DNA from: CAVQHY01 sp963712465
Lineage (GTDB): Bacteria; Actinomycetota; Thermoleophilia; Gaiellales; Gaiellaceae
Direction: 5' to 3'
Length of the DNA stretch: 64,000 nucleotides
Assembly: GCA_963712465.1 (NCBI GenBank)
Contig: CAVQHY010000006.1
Location: 620,001-684,000, forward strand
Position 1 is the stretch's first letter. Each line of letters starts with the position of its first letter. Made by a program: the position numbers and the translations under genes. Shown here piece by piece: positions 42,260 to 50,920 of this stretch. The notes beneath the pieces were generated by a model that saw nothing but the letters and a program-made list of their open reading frames with translations, made no database searches and was not told the origin of the DNA.

Positions 42260-43033
42260 TCATCGCGCGAGCCAGCCCCCGTCCACCGCGAGCACGTGCC
42301 CGTGGACGTAGCCGGCGTCGTGCGATACGAGGAACGCCACCGCCCGTGCGATCTCCTCGTTCGTCGCCCAGCGGCCCACCGGGATACGCGAGGTGATCTC
42401 CGCGTAGCGTTGGGCGTCCGCGCGAAGCGGTGCCGTCTGGTCGTTGGCGACGTAGCCGGGCGCCACTGCGTTGACGCGAATCCCGAGCGGCGCCCACTCG
42501 TTCGCGAGCGCCTTCGTCAGCTGGGCAACGGCGCCCTTGCTTGCGGCGTAGGCGCTGACGTTGATCCCGCCCTGGAACGAGAGTACGGACGCCACGTGGA
42601 CGATCCGCCCGGGCCGGCCGTCGGCGACGAACCTCCGGGCCGCCGCGCGTGAAGCCGCGAAGACGCCGGTGAGGTTGAGGTCGATGATGCGGCGCCAGTC
42701 GTCCAGCGAGACCGTGAGCGCCGGCTCGCGGTGAATCGTGCCCGCGCTCGCGACGAGCACGTCGAGCCCCCCGAGCGCCTCCGCGGTCTCGTCGACGGCG
42801 CTTTCGGCGCGGGTGGGGTCCGCCAGGTCGGCCTGGACTACGTGCACCCGCCGCCCGAGCTGCTCGATCGCCGCCACGGTGTCGGTGGCATCGCCGCGCT
42901 GCACGAGCCCCACGTCGGCCCCGCGGCGGGCGAGCTCGAGCGCGACTGCCCGTCCGATTCCGCGGCTCGCTCCCGTCACCAGGGCCACCTCCCCGGCCAG
43001 CGGAGCCGGGGAGGTGGCGGACCCTTCGGTCAT
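42260..43033 (-). CDS. Short-chain dehydrogenase, gluconate-5-dehydrogenase-like
   Basis: A 257-residue SDR: GASRGIGRA, LVQRGD, ASAGTI, catalytic Ser in HVASVLSFQG, YAASK and GYVHGHVLAVDGG. The wording around INVSAYAASKGAVAQLTKALANEWAP is close to KduD/gluconate 5-dehydrogenases, so it may oxidise or reduce a deoxy-keto sugar acid. The ATG at 43033 overlaps the stop of the SBP gene (ATGA), placing the enzyme between the binding protein and the permeases. Confidence 0.85.
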   Translation of the reverse strand: MTEGSATSPAPLAGEVALVTGASRGIGRAVALELARRGADVGLVQRGDATDTVAAIEQLGRRVHVVQADLADPTRAESAVDETAEALGGLDVLVASAGTIHREPALTVSLDDWRRIIDLNLTGVFAASRAAARRFVADGRPGRIVHVASVLSFQGGINVSAYAASKGAVAQLTKALANEWAPLGIRVNAVAPGYVANDQTAPLRADAQRYAEITSRIPVGRWATNEEIARAVAFLVSHDAGYVHGHVLAVDGGWLAR

Positions 43034-44700
43034 TGCTGGAGCCAGACGTCCCTGTAGTTCCAGCCGCCGAGATTGAAGAACGAGCTCGGAACGATTCCCT
43101 GGACGTTGTTCGCCGCCCCGTCGACGAGGTTCTGGTTCGCCCAGACGATGTAGCCGCCGTCGTCGAGCTGCCTCTGCTGCACCTGGTTCCAGAGGTCGGT
43201 GGCCTCGTCGGGCGTCTTCGCGCCGATCGCCGACTGGATCAGCTTGTCGTAAGCCTTGTCGCGGAAATGCGTCTCGTTCCAGACTGCGTCGGAGAGTAGC
43301 GCCTGCGTGTACCAGGTTCCGAGCGACGTGATCGTCCAGAACGACTGGGCGAAGTTGAGCTTCGTGTAGAGAAGCGAGGTATCGAAGTAGGCGTTCGCCG
43401 GCTCCTTCTTCACCTTGATCGTGACGCCGGCCCCCTTCGCCTGCTCGGCGAACAGCGTTGCGGCCTCGACGAAGCCCGGCACGATGTCCGACGTGTGCAA
43501 CGTGACTTCGAGATTCTCCTTGCCGGCCGCCTTGAGGAGCGACTTCGCCTGCTCGAGATCCTGCTGTGGCACGGGGTTGTCGAGGAAGTAGGGGAGCCCG
43601 GCTCCGGCGAGGTCGTTGCCCGGCGTTCCGTAGCCCGCCATGGCGCTGTCGATCAAGGCCTGCCGGTCGGCGATCAGGCGAAACGCCTGCCGCACGCGCG
43701 TGTCCTGGAACGGCTCCAGATCGACGGCCATGATGATCACCTGGAGCGCGGGGCTGGGGGCGTCGATCACCTGGATCTGTCCCGCCTCTGCCTGCGCCCG
43801 TGCCTGGGTGAACGGCAGCTGGCTCATCATCTCGATCTCGCCTGCGAGGAGCGCGTTCAGCCGCGCCGAGGGATCGTCGATCGAGATGTCCTCCCACTGG
43901 TCGACGTAGGGCTTGCCCTCGTCCCAGTAGTTCTCGTTGCGCTCGCCGACGCTCCGCTCGCCCGGGGTGAACGACACGATCTTGAAGGCGCCGGTGCCGG
44001 TCGGCTGCGTGAAGTCCTTCGAGCCGTTCTGGACGACCACGGTGTTCTGCTGGACGAACTGGTCGTAGAGGCGCGCGTCGGAGCTCTTCAGCGGGATGTC
44101 GATCGTGAGGTCGTCCACCTTGGCTACCTCGTCGACCTTCATGTTCAAGACGCTCGAGTGGGCGATGTGCTTCGGGTCCGCCATCTGCTGGAACGTGTAG
44201 ATGACGTCGTCGGCGGTGAACGGCTTGCCGTCGTGCCAGACGACGTCGGGGCGCAGCTTGAACTGCCACTGCGTCGAGTCGTCGTTCGGCGTCCACTCGA
44301 CGGCGAGCCCCGGCTCGATCTCGAGGGTCGGGCTGACCCGGAAGAGCGGGTCGTAGATGTTGAAGAAGCGCGACGCGTCGATGAACGTCGAGCCCCGCGC
44401 CGGGTTGAGCGACTCGCCCTTGCCGCCGCCGACGTGACCGACCCGGAGCGTGCCGCCCGTCTGGATCTCGTCCGCCGGCGCGCCGGTCTCGGCCGGTGGC
44501 GGGGTTGCTGCGCCTCCGCCGGTGTCGGCCGGAGGCGCCGGAGGCGCGGCCGCCTCCTCGTCGCTTCCGCCACAGGCGGCCAGCAGGCCGCCGGCGCCGA
44601 CGGCGAGGCCGACGCCCGCCGCGCCCTGGAGAAGTTGCTTTCGGGAGAGCCGCGAGCGGGGGGAGCGTTCCTCGTCGCGTTGACCGTCGGTCGGCCGCAT
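43030..44700 (-). CDS. ABC transporter substrate-binding lipoprotein (family 5)
   Basis: A 556-residue secreted binding protein. The signal region (LSRKQLLQGAAGVGLAVGAG) ends in the lipobox LLAAC and resembles a twin-arginine signal with one Arg. A Pro/Ala/Gly linker follows; the mature domain contains SLNPARGSTFIDASRF, LAVEWTPNDDSTQWQFKLRPDV and VWHDGKPFTADDVIYTFQQM of the peptide/nickel/oligosaccharide family. ATG at 44700 is chosen over 44748 because GGAGGCGAAG precedes it. First gene of the operon, behind a LacI-type operator. Confidence 0.9.
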   Translation of the reverse strand: MRPTDGQRDEERSPRSRLSRKQLLQGAAGVGLAVGAGGLLAACGGSDEEAAAPPAPPADTGGGAATPPPAETGAPADEIQTGGTLRVGHVGGGKGESLNPARGSTFIDASRFFNIYDPLFRVSPTLEIEPGLAVEWTPNDDSTQWQFKLRPDVVWHDGKPFTADDVIYTFQQMADPKHIAHSSVLNMKVDEVAKVDDLTIDIPLKSSDARLYDQFVQQNTVVVQNGSKDFTQPTGTGAFKIVSFTPGERSVGERNENYWDEGKPYVDQWEDISIDDPSARLNALLAGEIEMMSQLPFTQARAQAEAGQIQVIDAPSPALQVIIMAVDLEPFQDTRVRQAFRLIADRQALIDSAMAGYGTPGNDLAGAGLPYFLDNPVPQQDLEQAKSLLKAAGKENLEVTLHTSDIVPGFVEAATLFAEQAKGAGVTIKVKKEPANAYFDTSLLYTKLNFAQSFWTITSLGTWYTQALLSDAVWNETHFRDKAYDKLIQSAIGAKTPDEATDLWNQVQQRQLDDGGYIVWANQNLVDGAANNVQGIVPSSFFNLGGWNYRDVWLQQ

Positions 44701-44721
44701 GCTAGCTTCGCCTCCTTTTGG

Positions 44722-44733
44722 GAAACCGGTTAC
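44722..44733. promoter_or_regulatory. Putative LacI-type operator of the sugar-acid operon
   Basis: GAAACCGGTTAC, a near-palindrome centred on ACCGGT, with the central CG expected of LacI/GalR operators. It lies 22 bases upstream of the SBP start and in the divergent gap to the alcohol dehydrogenase, so it could control both. A TTGACT box sits upstream on the minus strand (44764-44759) but no convincing -10 was found. Confidence 0.55.
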
Positions 44734-44774
44734 GTGCGTTCTTCTCATTGACGCCGCGGAAAGTCAAGAGTTAG

Positions 44775-45896
44775 ATGGGCCTGCAGACGAGGGCCGCGGT
44801 CCTGCGGGGCTTCGGCGACGCGCAGACGATCGAGCGAGTCGCTCTGCGTGACCCGGGGCCGGGCGAGGCGCTCGTCCGCATCCATGCCGCGGGCGTCTGT
44901 CACTCGGACGTCGGGCAGGCGGACGGGGATTGGAGCTTCCCGCTCCCGGCCGTGCTCGGTCACGAGGGCGCGGGCGTCGTCGAGGCACTCGGTCCGGGAG
45001 TCGAGGGCCTTGCGGTCGGACAGCGCGTGGTGCTCAGCCTCGCGCCCGGTTGCGCCTCGTGCCGTCACTGCGTGGTCGGGCGGCCGATCCTGTGTCAGGA
45101 GTCCTTGCAGGCCATGACCGACGGGGCGCTGACGACCGGCCCCTCACCGATCGAGGGGGAGGACGGGCCGGTCGCCGCGTACTCGCTGCTCGCGTGCTTC
45201 GCCGGTCACGCCGTCGTGGCGGCGCGGAGCTGCATCCCGCTCCCGGACGGCGTTCCCGCGGACGTCGCCGCGCTCGTGGGGTGCGCCGTCGTGACAGGTG
45301 CGGGCGCCGCGATCGAGACGATCGAGATCGAGGCCGGTAGCCGGGGCGCGGTGATCGGCGCCGGCGGCGTCGGCGTCAACGCGATCATGGGAGCGAGGGT
45401 TCGCGGCGCTGCGGAGATCACCGCCTTCGACGCATCGCTCGAGCGTCTGGAGCGCGCTCGCTCCTTCGGCGCGACATCCGACGTGGACGTGCGCGACGAC
45501 CGTGCGCTCGCCGAGCTGCGAGACGCCGCGCCGCACGAGGGGTACGACTGGGCGATCGTCACCGTCGGCGCTGCCGATGCTGTTCGGCTCGGTGTCGACG
45601 TCACGCGTCCCGGCGGGGTGACGTGCGTGGTCGGCCTCATGCCCGAAGGCCGGCCTGTCGCGGTCGAGATGCTCGAGCTCGTCACCTACGAGAAGCGGAT
45701 CGTCGGGTCGGCGTACGGGACGATCGATCCGCGCGTCCTCGTCCCGCGCCTCCTCGCCCTCTACCTCGACGGCCGTCTCCCGCTCGACCGGCTCGTCTCC
45801 GACCGCTTCCCGCTCGAGCAGATCAACGACGCGTTCGACCTCTCGCGCCGCGCGGGCGGCCTGCGGCCCGTGCTCGAGATCGCCGGCGGCTGGTGA
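44775..45896 (+). CDS. Zinc-dependent alcohol dehydrogenase (MDR family)
   Basis: A 373-residue medium-chain dehydrogenase. Catalytic zinc residues are in GVCHSD (Cys) and GHEGAG (His/Glu), and the four-Cys structural zinc lobe is CASCRHCVVGRPILC. The nucleotide motif GAGGVGVNAI and Asp in AFDASLE suggest NAD. Divergent from the sugar operon across the LacI-type site, so it probably belongs to the same pathway, perhaps oxidising an alditol or short alcohol. Confidence 0.9.
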   Translation: MGLQTRAAVLRGFGDAQTIERVALRDPGPGEALVRIHAAGVCHSDVGQADGDWSFPLPAVLGHEGAGVVEALGPGVEGLAVGQRVVLSLAPGCASCRHCVVGRPILCQESLQAMTDGALTTGPSPIEGEDGPVAAYSLLACFAGHAVVAARSCIPLPDGVPADVAALVGCAVVTGAGAAIETIEIEAGSRGAVIGAGGVGVNAIMGARVRGAAEITAFDASLERLERARSFGATSDVDVRDDRALAELRDAAPHEGYDWAIVTVGAADAVRLGVDVTRPGGVTCVVGLMPEGRPVAVEMLELVTYEKRIVGSAYGTIDPRVLVPRLLALYLDGRLPLDRLVSDRFPLEQINDAFDLSRRAGGLRPVLEIAGGW

Positions 45897-45979
45897 CCTG
45901 TCCTACACTGCTGCTCGCAGTGCCAGCCTGATCTCGAGACCGGTTCCGTCCTCGACGTCGCTCGAATCAGGAGGCTTCC
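45897..45979. other. Gap with small hairpin and a second ACCGGT palindrome
   Basis: CACTGC / GCAGTG hairpin at 45906-45922 just after the dehydrogenase stop. GAGACCGGTTCC at 45936-45947 resembles the operator at 44722-44733, but by a 6-base core only. AGGAGG lies just before the MFS start. Confidence 0.3.
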
Positions 45980-47224
45980 ATGAAACGGGGGGCATACCCC
46001 GTCTGGCTCACCATCTGGGGCGCGGGCTCGTTCGCGAACGCGCTCATCTTCACCGTCACCGCCGTCTACTTCGTGACGGAGGTCGGGCTCAACCCGTTCG
46101 AGCTCGTCCTGGTGGGGACGGTCATGGAGGTGACCGTCTTTCTCTTCGAGATCCCGACCGGAGTTCTCGCGGACACCTACAGCCGGCGGCTCTCCGTCAT
46201 CGTCGCGTTCGTCTTGCAGGGCGGCGGCATGATCCTGGTCGGCCTGGTGCCTTCGTTCGCCGCGATCCTCGCCGGCTACGTGATCTGGGGTATCGGGGCA
46301 ACCTGCGAGAGCGGTGCCCTCGACGCGTGGATCACGGACGAACCTCACGGCCGGAGCCTCGAGCGCGTGTTCCTGCGTGGGCATCAGGTCGGCTACGTCG
46401 GCTCCCTGCTCGGAATCGGCGCGAGCGTCGCGCTCGCGAGCGCAGATCTGACCGCGCCGATCGTCCTCGGGGGCGCGCTCAGCATCCTGCTCGGGCTCGC
46501 CCTCGTCGCCGTCATGCCGGAGCGCGGCTTCAGGAGGGTGCCGACGGACGAGCGAGCCTCCTGGCGGGCGCTCGGAGAGACCGCGCGCGGCGGCGCCCGG
46601 CTCGTCCGTCGAAGCCATCTGCTCCTCGCCGTGCTCGGAATCGCGTTCTTCTTCGGTGCCTTCTCCGAGAGCCTCGACCGGCTCAAGGAGGCGCAGCTCA
46701 TCCTCGACATCGGCCTGCCGGCGATCGGCGACCTCGACCCGGTCGTCTGGTTCGGGATCATCGCCGCGGCGGCGCTCGTCCTCAGCCTGGTCGCGACGGG
46801 TCTCGCCGCGCACAGGATCTCGGCCGCCGGGGAGCGTCCCGCCGTACGGGCCTTGCTCGCTCTCAACTCGGTGATCCTCGTGGGTGCCCTGGTCTTCGCG
46901 CTGGCGGGAAGCTTCGCGCTCGCGGTCGTGGCCTATCTCACGGCGGCGGTTGCCAGGAATGTCGAGGCGCCGGTGTTCAGCGCCTGGCTGAACCGGAACG
47001 TCGAGTCGCCGCAGCGCGCGACCGTCCTCTCGATCGTGGCCCAGTCGGATGCGGTCGGCCAGTGGGCCGGCGGCCCGGGGATCGGAGCCGTCGGGACGAT
47101 CTTCTCGCTCCGTGCGGCGCTCGTCGCCGGCTCGATTCTCCTCACCCCGGCGCTCGTCCTGTACGGGTGGCTCCTCCGTCGAGGGCACGACGATTCCCCG
47201 GCCTCGTCGGGCCAGATCGTCTGA
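45980..47224 (+). CDS. Major facilitator superfamily transporter
   Basis: A 414-residue membrane protein with about twelve helices. The cytoplasmic loop after helix 2 carries GVLADTYSRRLSV, the family A motif (G-x-L-A-D-x-x-x-R-R). A long central loop (PERGFRRVPTDERASWRALGE) divides two six-helix halves, and the second half has no equally clear motif. ATG at 45980 with AGGAGG. Lies between the sugar island and the molybdate operon; substrate not evident. Confidence 0.85.
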   Translation: MKRGAYPVWLTIWGAGSFANALIFTVTAVYFVTEVGLNPFELVLVGTVMEVTVFLFEIPTGVLADTYSRRLSVIVAFVLQGGGMILVGLVPSFAAILAGYVIWGIGATCESGALDAWITDEPHGRSLERVFLRGHQVGYVGSLLGIGASVALASADLTAPIVLGGALSILLGLALVAVMPERGFRRVPTDERASWRALGETARGGARLVRRSHLLLAVLGIAFFFGAFSESLDRLKEAQLILDIGLPAIGDLDPVVWFGIIAAAALVLSLVATGLAAHRISAAGERPAVRALLALNSVILVGALVFALAGSFALAVVAYLTAAVARNVEAPVFSAWLNRNVESPQRATVLSIVAQSDAVGQWAGGPGIGAVGTIFSLRAALVAGSILLTPALVLYGWLLRRGHDDSPASSGQIV

Positions 47225-47235
47225 TCCGCTTGCGG

Positions 47236-47288
47236 TTGCGCGCGGGCCGGTGATCCTCTACCATCGCACGCCTATGTATTTCCTAGGC
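47236..47288 (+). promoter_or_regulatory. Putative promoter and operator of the molybdate operon
   Basis: TTGCGC (47236-47241) and TACCAT (47259-47264) with a 17-base spacer form a plausible promoter. Immediately downstream GCCTA / TAGGC (47270-47274 and 47284-47288, 9-base gap) is an inverted repeat over the expected start point, a possible binding site for the HTH-TOBE regulator. It does not match the E. coli ModE consensus. Confidence 0.4.
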
Positions 47289-47300
47289 AATGGAGGTCTG

Positions 47301-47894
47301 GTGTCCACGCTCACGCGCTCCCAGCTTCTCGCCCGCGGTGGGCTCGCCGTTGCCACGGCCGGCGGCCTTTCCGCACTGTTCGCTCCGGCGGCGGGCGCCG
47401 GCGTCGAGGAGGACCTCGCGTCTGTTCGTCTCTGCTCGGCAGCCGAGGTCGTGGGCATCTCGTTCTACACGCAGGGGCTCGACTCCGATCTCTTCAAGGG
47501 CGTGGAGCGGAAATCCCTGAAGCGCGCGCTCTTCAACGAGGGGGAGCATCTCGCGGCGCTCAATCAGACGCTGAGCAAGGCCGGCGATACGGCTACCGCG
47601 GCCGGCTACGGCGATCTCGAGATCAGCTTCCCCGACGGGACCTTCACCAAACGAGAGACGTTCGCCGAGGTCGGCGTCCTGCTCGAGAACCTCCATGTCG
47701 GCGCCTACCTTGGCGCGGTCGAGGCGATGGGCTCGGCGGACATCCGCGCTGCGCTCTCGCGGATCGCCGTGTGCGAGGGCGAGCATCTGAGCGCGGTCTC
47801 GTCGCTGGCCGGTTTCTCGCCGGTCGGCAACTCGTTTCCCGCACCGCTCGACATCGAGCAGGCGTCCGAGGCGCTCAGCCCCTTCCTGAGCTGA
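47301..47894 (+). CDS. Ferritin-like domain protein, exported
   Basis: A 197-residue protein starting at a GTG preceded by GGAGG. A signal-like N-terminus (TLTRSQLLARGGLAVATAGG) suggests export, possibly by Tat. The mature part is four-helix, with Glu/His residues spaced as in ferritin-like metal sites (FNEGEHLAALNQ and VCEGEHLSAVSS each contain an ExxH element). First gene of the molybdate operon, its stop overlapping the regulator's ATG. It may store or shield metal, but molybdenum binding is not shown. Confidence 0.8.
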   Translation: MSTLTRSQLLARGGLAVATAGGLSALFAPAAGAGVEEDLASVRLCSAAEVVGISFYTQGLDSDLFKGVERKSLKRALFNEGEHLAALNQTLSKAGDTATAAGYGDLEISFPDGTFTKRETFAEVGVLLENLHVGAYLGAVEAMGSADIRAALSRIAVCEGEHLSAVSSLAGFSPVGNSFPAPLDIEQASEALSPFLS

Positions 47895-48268
47895 TGAGCA
47901 GGCAGACCTACACGGCCAGCGAGGCGGCCCGGGCGCTCGGAATCAGCCTCGACACGCTCAGGCGCTGGGATCGCGAGGGCCGGATTCGGGTCGAGCGCGA
48001 CTCTTCGAACCGGCGCGTCGTCGGCGCCGCCGAGATCGAGCGCCTGCGTGGGAGCGGCCACGACGAGCTGAGCGCGCGGAACCACTTCCGTGGCGTCGTC
48101 CGCGAGGTCAAGGTCGAGGGGCTCCTCGCGCAGGTCGAGCTCGACGTCACCGAGCCCGCTCGCGTGGTGGCGCTGATCACCCGTGAGGCCGCCGAGGAGC
48201 TCGACCTGAAGGCCGGGATGAGCGCTGCGGCCGTCGTCAAGGCCACGTCCGTGATGATCGAACGCTGA
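47894..48268 (+). CDS. Molybdate-responsive HTH-TOBE regulator
   Basis: A 124-residue protein. The N-terminal MerR/excisionase-type helix-turn-helix (TASEAARALGISLDTLRRWDREG) is followed by a TOBE (Mop) domain (SARNHFRGVVREVKVEGLLAQVELDV), the fold that binds oxyanions such as molybdate. The ATG overlaps the ferritin-like stop. It probably senses molybdate and controls this operon. It is shorter than ModE, with a single TOBE unit. Confidence 0.87.
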   Translation: MSRQTYTASEAARALGISLDTLRRWDREGRIRVERDSSNRRVVGAAEIERLRGSGHDELSARNHFRGVVREVKVEGLLAQVELDVTEPARVVALITREAAEELDLKAGMSAAAVVKATSVMIER

Positions 48269-48284
48269 CAAGGGGGAAGCCACC

Positions 48285-49046
48285 GTGCTCCGTCATCGCA
48301 TCACCGTCTTCGCCGCGCTCCTCCTGGCGGTGCTCCTCGTCCCGCTCACCGCAAGCGCACGGCCGGCGTCCACGGCGACGGCGGGCGGAGGCGACCTCGT
48401 CGTCTACGCCGCCGCATCGCTCACCGACGTCTTTCCGAAGATCCAGCCCAGTGCCAAGTACAACTTCGGCGGCTCGAACGCCCTCGCCCTCCAGATCAGA
48501 AACGGCGCGCCTGCCGACGTGTTCGCCTCCGCAGCACCGAACTTCACTCAGGATCTCTACGAGACCGGCACCGTCGAGAAGCCGCAGACCTTTGCCTACA
48601 ACAAGCTCGCCCTGATCGTCCCGAAGTCGAACCCGGCGAACATCACGTCCGTCTTCAGCCTGCGTCGCGACGGGATCAAGCTCGTCGTGGCCGCCCCGCA
48701 GGTTCCCGTCGGTGCGTACACGCGCACGATCCTGCGCAACCTCGGGCTCACGAGCGTGCTCCGGAACGTCGTCAGTCAGGAGCCGGACGTCCGCAGCGTC
48801 ACGACCAAGGTCGCGCTCGGCGAGGCGGACGCGGGCTTCGTCTACGTCACCGACGCGAAGGCCGTCGCGGACAAGGTGACGCTGATCACGCTGCCCGCGT
48901 GGGCGCAGCCGAAGGTCCGGTACGAGATCGCGATCGTCTCGGCGAGCACGAACAAGGCGGCGGCGCAGGCGTTCGTGAAGCGCGTCCTCGGCCCGATCGG
49001 GCGGGGCCTCCTCTCACAGGCCGGCTTCATCCTTCCGAAGCAGTGA
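48285..49046 (+). CDS. modA: Molybdate ABC transporter substrate-binding protein
   Basis: A 253-residue secreted binding protein: signal peptide (residues about 1-25), then VVYAAASLTDVFPKI, FGGSNALALQIRNGAPADVFASA (anion-binding Ser/Ala-rich turns), YNKLALIVPKSNP and VALGEADAGFVYVTDAKA of the ModA family. No lipobox Cys was seen. It captures molybdate or tungstate and passes it to ModB. An AAGGGGGAAG-like ribosome site precedes the start; the stop overlaps modB (GTGA). Confidence 0.93.
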   Translation: MLRHRITVFAALLLAVLLVPLTASARPASTATAGGGDLVVYAAASLTDVFPKIQPSAKYNFGGSNALALQIRNGAPADVFASAAPNFTQDLYETGTVEKPQTFAYNKLALIVPKSNPANITSVFSLRRDGIKLVVAAPQVPVGAYTRTILRNLGLTSVLRNVVSQEPDVRSVTTKVALGEADAGFVYVTDAKAVADKVTLITLPAWAQPKVRYEIAIVSASTNKAAAQAFVKRVLGPIGRGLLSQAGFILPKQ

Positions 49047-49897
49047 GTCGGCGGGACGGCGCGTCGTGGCTCGCGAAGCGCCTCTTTCCGCTCGCGCTCT
49101 TCGTCGCGCTCGCGCTCGTCCTCGGCTTTCTGATCCTGCCGATCGTCGCGATCTTCGCCGAGCTCACGCCCGGCGAGATCGTCGACCAGCTCGGCACTGA
49201 CGTCGCCCGCGACGCGCTCGTCGTCACGGCGAAGACGAACGGGATCGCGCTCGCGCTGACGCTCCTGCTCGGCACGCCGGCCGCCTACCTGATCGCGACC
49301 AGGCGCTTCCGGGGCCGCTCGGCGCTCGTCACGCTCGTCGAGCTGCCCCTCGTGCTGCCGCCGGCCGTCGCGGGCATCGGCCTCCTCGTCGCGTTCGGCC
49401 GCTTCGGCCTTCTCGGCGAGTCGCTGAACGCGGCCGGGATCACGATCGGCTTCACCCAGGTCGCGGTCGTCTTCGCGATCCTCTTCGTTGCCGGCCCGTT
49501 CTACGTGAGACAGGCGATCGCCTCGTTCGAGGGGATCGACCCGACGCTCGTGGACGCCGCCCGCACGCTCGGGTCCGGCCAGGCGCGAACGTTCGCACGC
49601 ATCGCGCTGCCGCTCTCGGCTGCCGGTCTCGGCGCCGGAACGGCACTCTGCTTCGCCCGCGGCGTCGGCGAGTTCGGCGCGACGCTCATCTTTGCGGGCA
49701 GCCTGCAGGGAGTGACCCAGACGGTGACTCTGGCGATCTACCAGCAGCTCGAGGTCGACCTCGACGTCGCGCTGTCGATCAGCGCTCTGCTCGTCGTCGT
49801 CAGCGCAGCGGTGCTGCTGACGGCGAAACTCCTCCCGACATGGCGACGCTCGAGCTCGACATCACCGTTCCCCTACGGCACTTCGAGCTCCGCGTAA
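49043..49897 (+). CDS. modB: Molybdate ABC transporter permease
   Basis: A 284-residue permease with about six helices. The EAA-type loop is IDPTLVDAARTLGSGQARTFARIALPL, and the family phrase RGVGEFGATLIFAG is present. GTG start at 49043 overlaps modA; the end overlaps the modC start (49840) by about 58 bases, an unusually long overlap, giving the polar tail RRSSSTSPFPYGTSSS. Confidence 0.93.
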   Translation: MSRRDGASWLAKRLFPLALFVALALVLGFLILPIVAIFAELTPGEIVDQLGTDVARDALVVTAKTNGIALALTLLLGTPAAYLIATRRFRGRSALVTLVELPLVLPPAVAGIGLLVAFGRFGLLGESLNAAGITIGFTQVAVVFAILFVAGPFYVRQAIASFEGIDPTLVDAARTLGSGQARTFARIALPLSAAGLGAGTALCFARGVGEFGATLIFAGSLQGVTQTVTLAIYQQLEVDLDVALSISALLVVVSAAVLLTAKLLPTWRRSSSTSPFPYGTSSSA

Positions 49898-50904
49898 CGC
49901 TCGCGGCGGAGCGCGAGACGCTTGCGCTGGTCGGGCCGTCCGGAGCGGGCAAGACGACCGTCCTGCGCGCGGTCGCCGGGCTCGCCGGGAACCTCCGCGG
50001 CCGCGTCCGGCTCGCCGGCCGGACGCTGTTCGACTCCGAGCGAGGCGTCGACCTTCCGCCCGAAGAGCGCCGGGTCGGCTACGTCTTCCAGGAGTACGCG
50101 CTCTTCCCGCACCTGACGGTCGAGAAGAACGTCGCCTTCGGCGGCAAGGCGCGCGCCGCCGAGCTGATGGAACGACTCGGGATCGACCATCTCGCCCGTG
50201 CGCGCCCGGCGGAGCTCTCCGGCGGCGAGCGCCAGCGCGTCGGCCTCGCACGGGCTCTCGCGCGCAACCCCGAGGTGCTCCTGCTCGACGAGCCGATGTC
50301 GGCGCTCGACGCGCACACCCGGGTCGAGGTGCGCGCGGAGCTCCAGACGGTGCTCCGCGAGCTGGCGCTGCCGACGCTGCTCGTTACCCACGACTTCGAG
50401 GACGCCGCCGCGCTCGCCGACCGGGTCGGCGTCATCGCCGAAGGCCGCATCCTCCAGGTCGGCACGCCCGGGGAGCTCGTCTCCGCGCCGGGCGACGCCT
50501 TCGTGGCGAGCTTCACCGGCGCGAACCTCGTGCCCGGAACCGCGCGGGACTCGCCGAGCGGACTAACCGAGATCGTGCTTGACGGTGGCGCAGTCGTCTA
50601 CTCGACCGACCGGGCGGAGGGACCGGTCGGAGTCGTCGTCTATCCGTGGGAGGTGTCGATCGCCCGCGATGCGGTGGCCGACTCCGCAATGAACCACATC
50701 CGCGCCCCGATCGCGTCGCTGGTCCCCCTCGGGAATCGCGTCCGCGTGAAGGTCGGCGCCGTCACCGGCGAGGTCACGTCGACCTCGGCCGAACGCCTCG
50801 GTCTCGAACCGGGCCAGATCGCCGTCGCCTCGTTCAAGGCGACGGGAACCAGACTCGTGCCGCTCGCTCCCAGTCGAGGGGGCGCAGACGGCACGGTCAC
50901 GTAG
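49840..50904 (+). CDS. modC: Molybdate ABC transporter ATPase
   Basis: A 354-residue ATPase: Walker A GPSGAGKTTVLRAVAG, signature LSGGERQRVGLARAL, Walker B LLLDEPMSALD, His switch LLVTHDFEDAA. The C-terminal about 120 residues hold a TOBE-type domain (MNHIRAPIASLVPLGNRVRV, LEPGQIAVASFKATG) that may let intracellular molybdate inhibit transport. Overlaps modB. Confidence 0.93.
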   Translation: MATLELDITVPLRHFELRVTLAAERETLALVGPSGAGKTTVLRAVAGLAGNLRGRVRLAGRTLFDSERGVDLPPEERRVGYVFQEYALFPHLTVEKNVAFGGKARAAELMERLGIDHLARARPAELSGGERQRVGLARALARNPEVLLLDEPMSALDAHTRVEVRAELQTVLRELALPTLLVTHDFEDAAALADRVGVIAEGRILQVGTPGELVSAPGDAFVASFTGANLVPGTARDSPSGLTEIVLDGGAVVYSTDRAEGPVGVVVYPWEVSIARDAVADSAMNHIRAPIASLVPLGNRVRVKVGAVTGEVTSTSAERLGLEPGQIAVASFKATGTRLVPLAPSRGGADGTVT

Positions 50905-50920
50905 ACAGGAGGAGAAGGAC

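Noticed and set aside
47225..47300. Molybdenum-cofactor riboswitch before the molybdate operon
   Set aside because: The gap is 76 bases, too short for the known fold, and no matching helices were seen.
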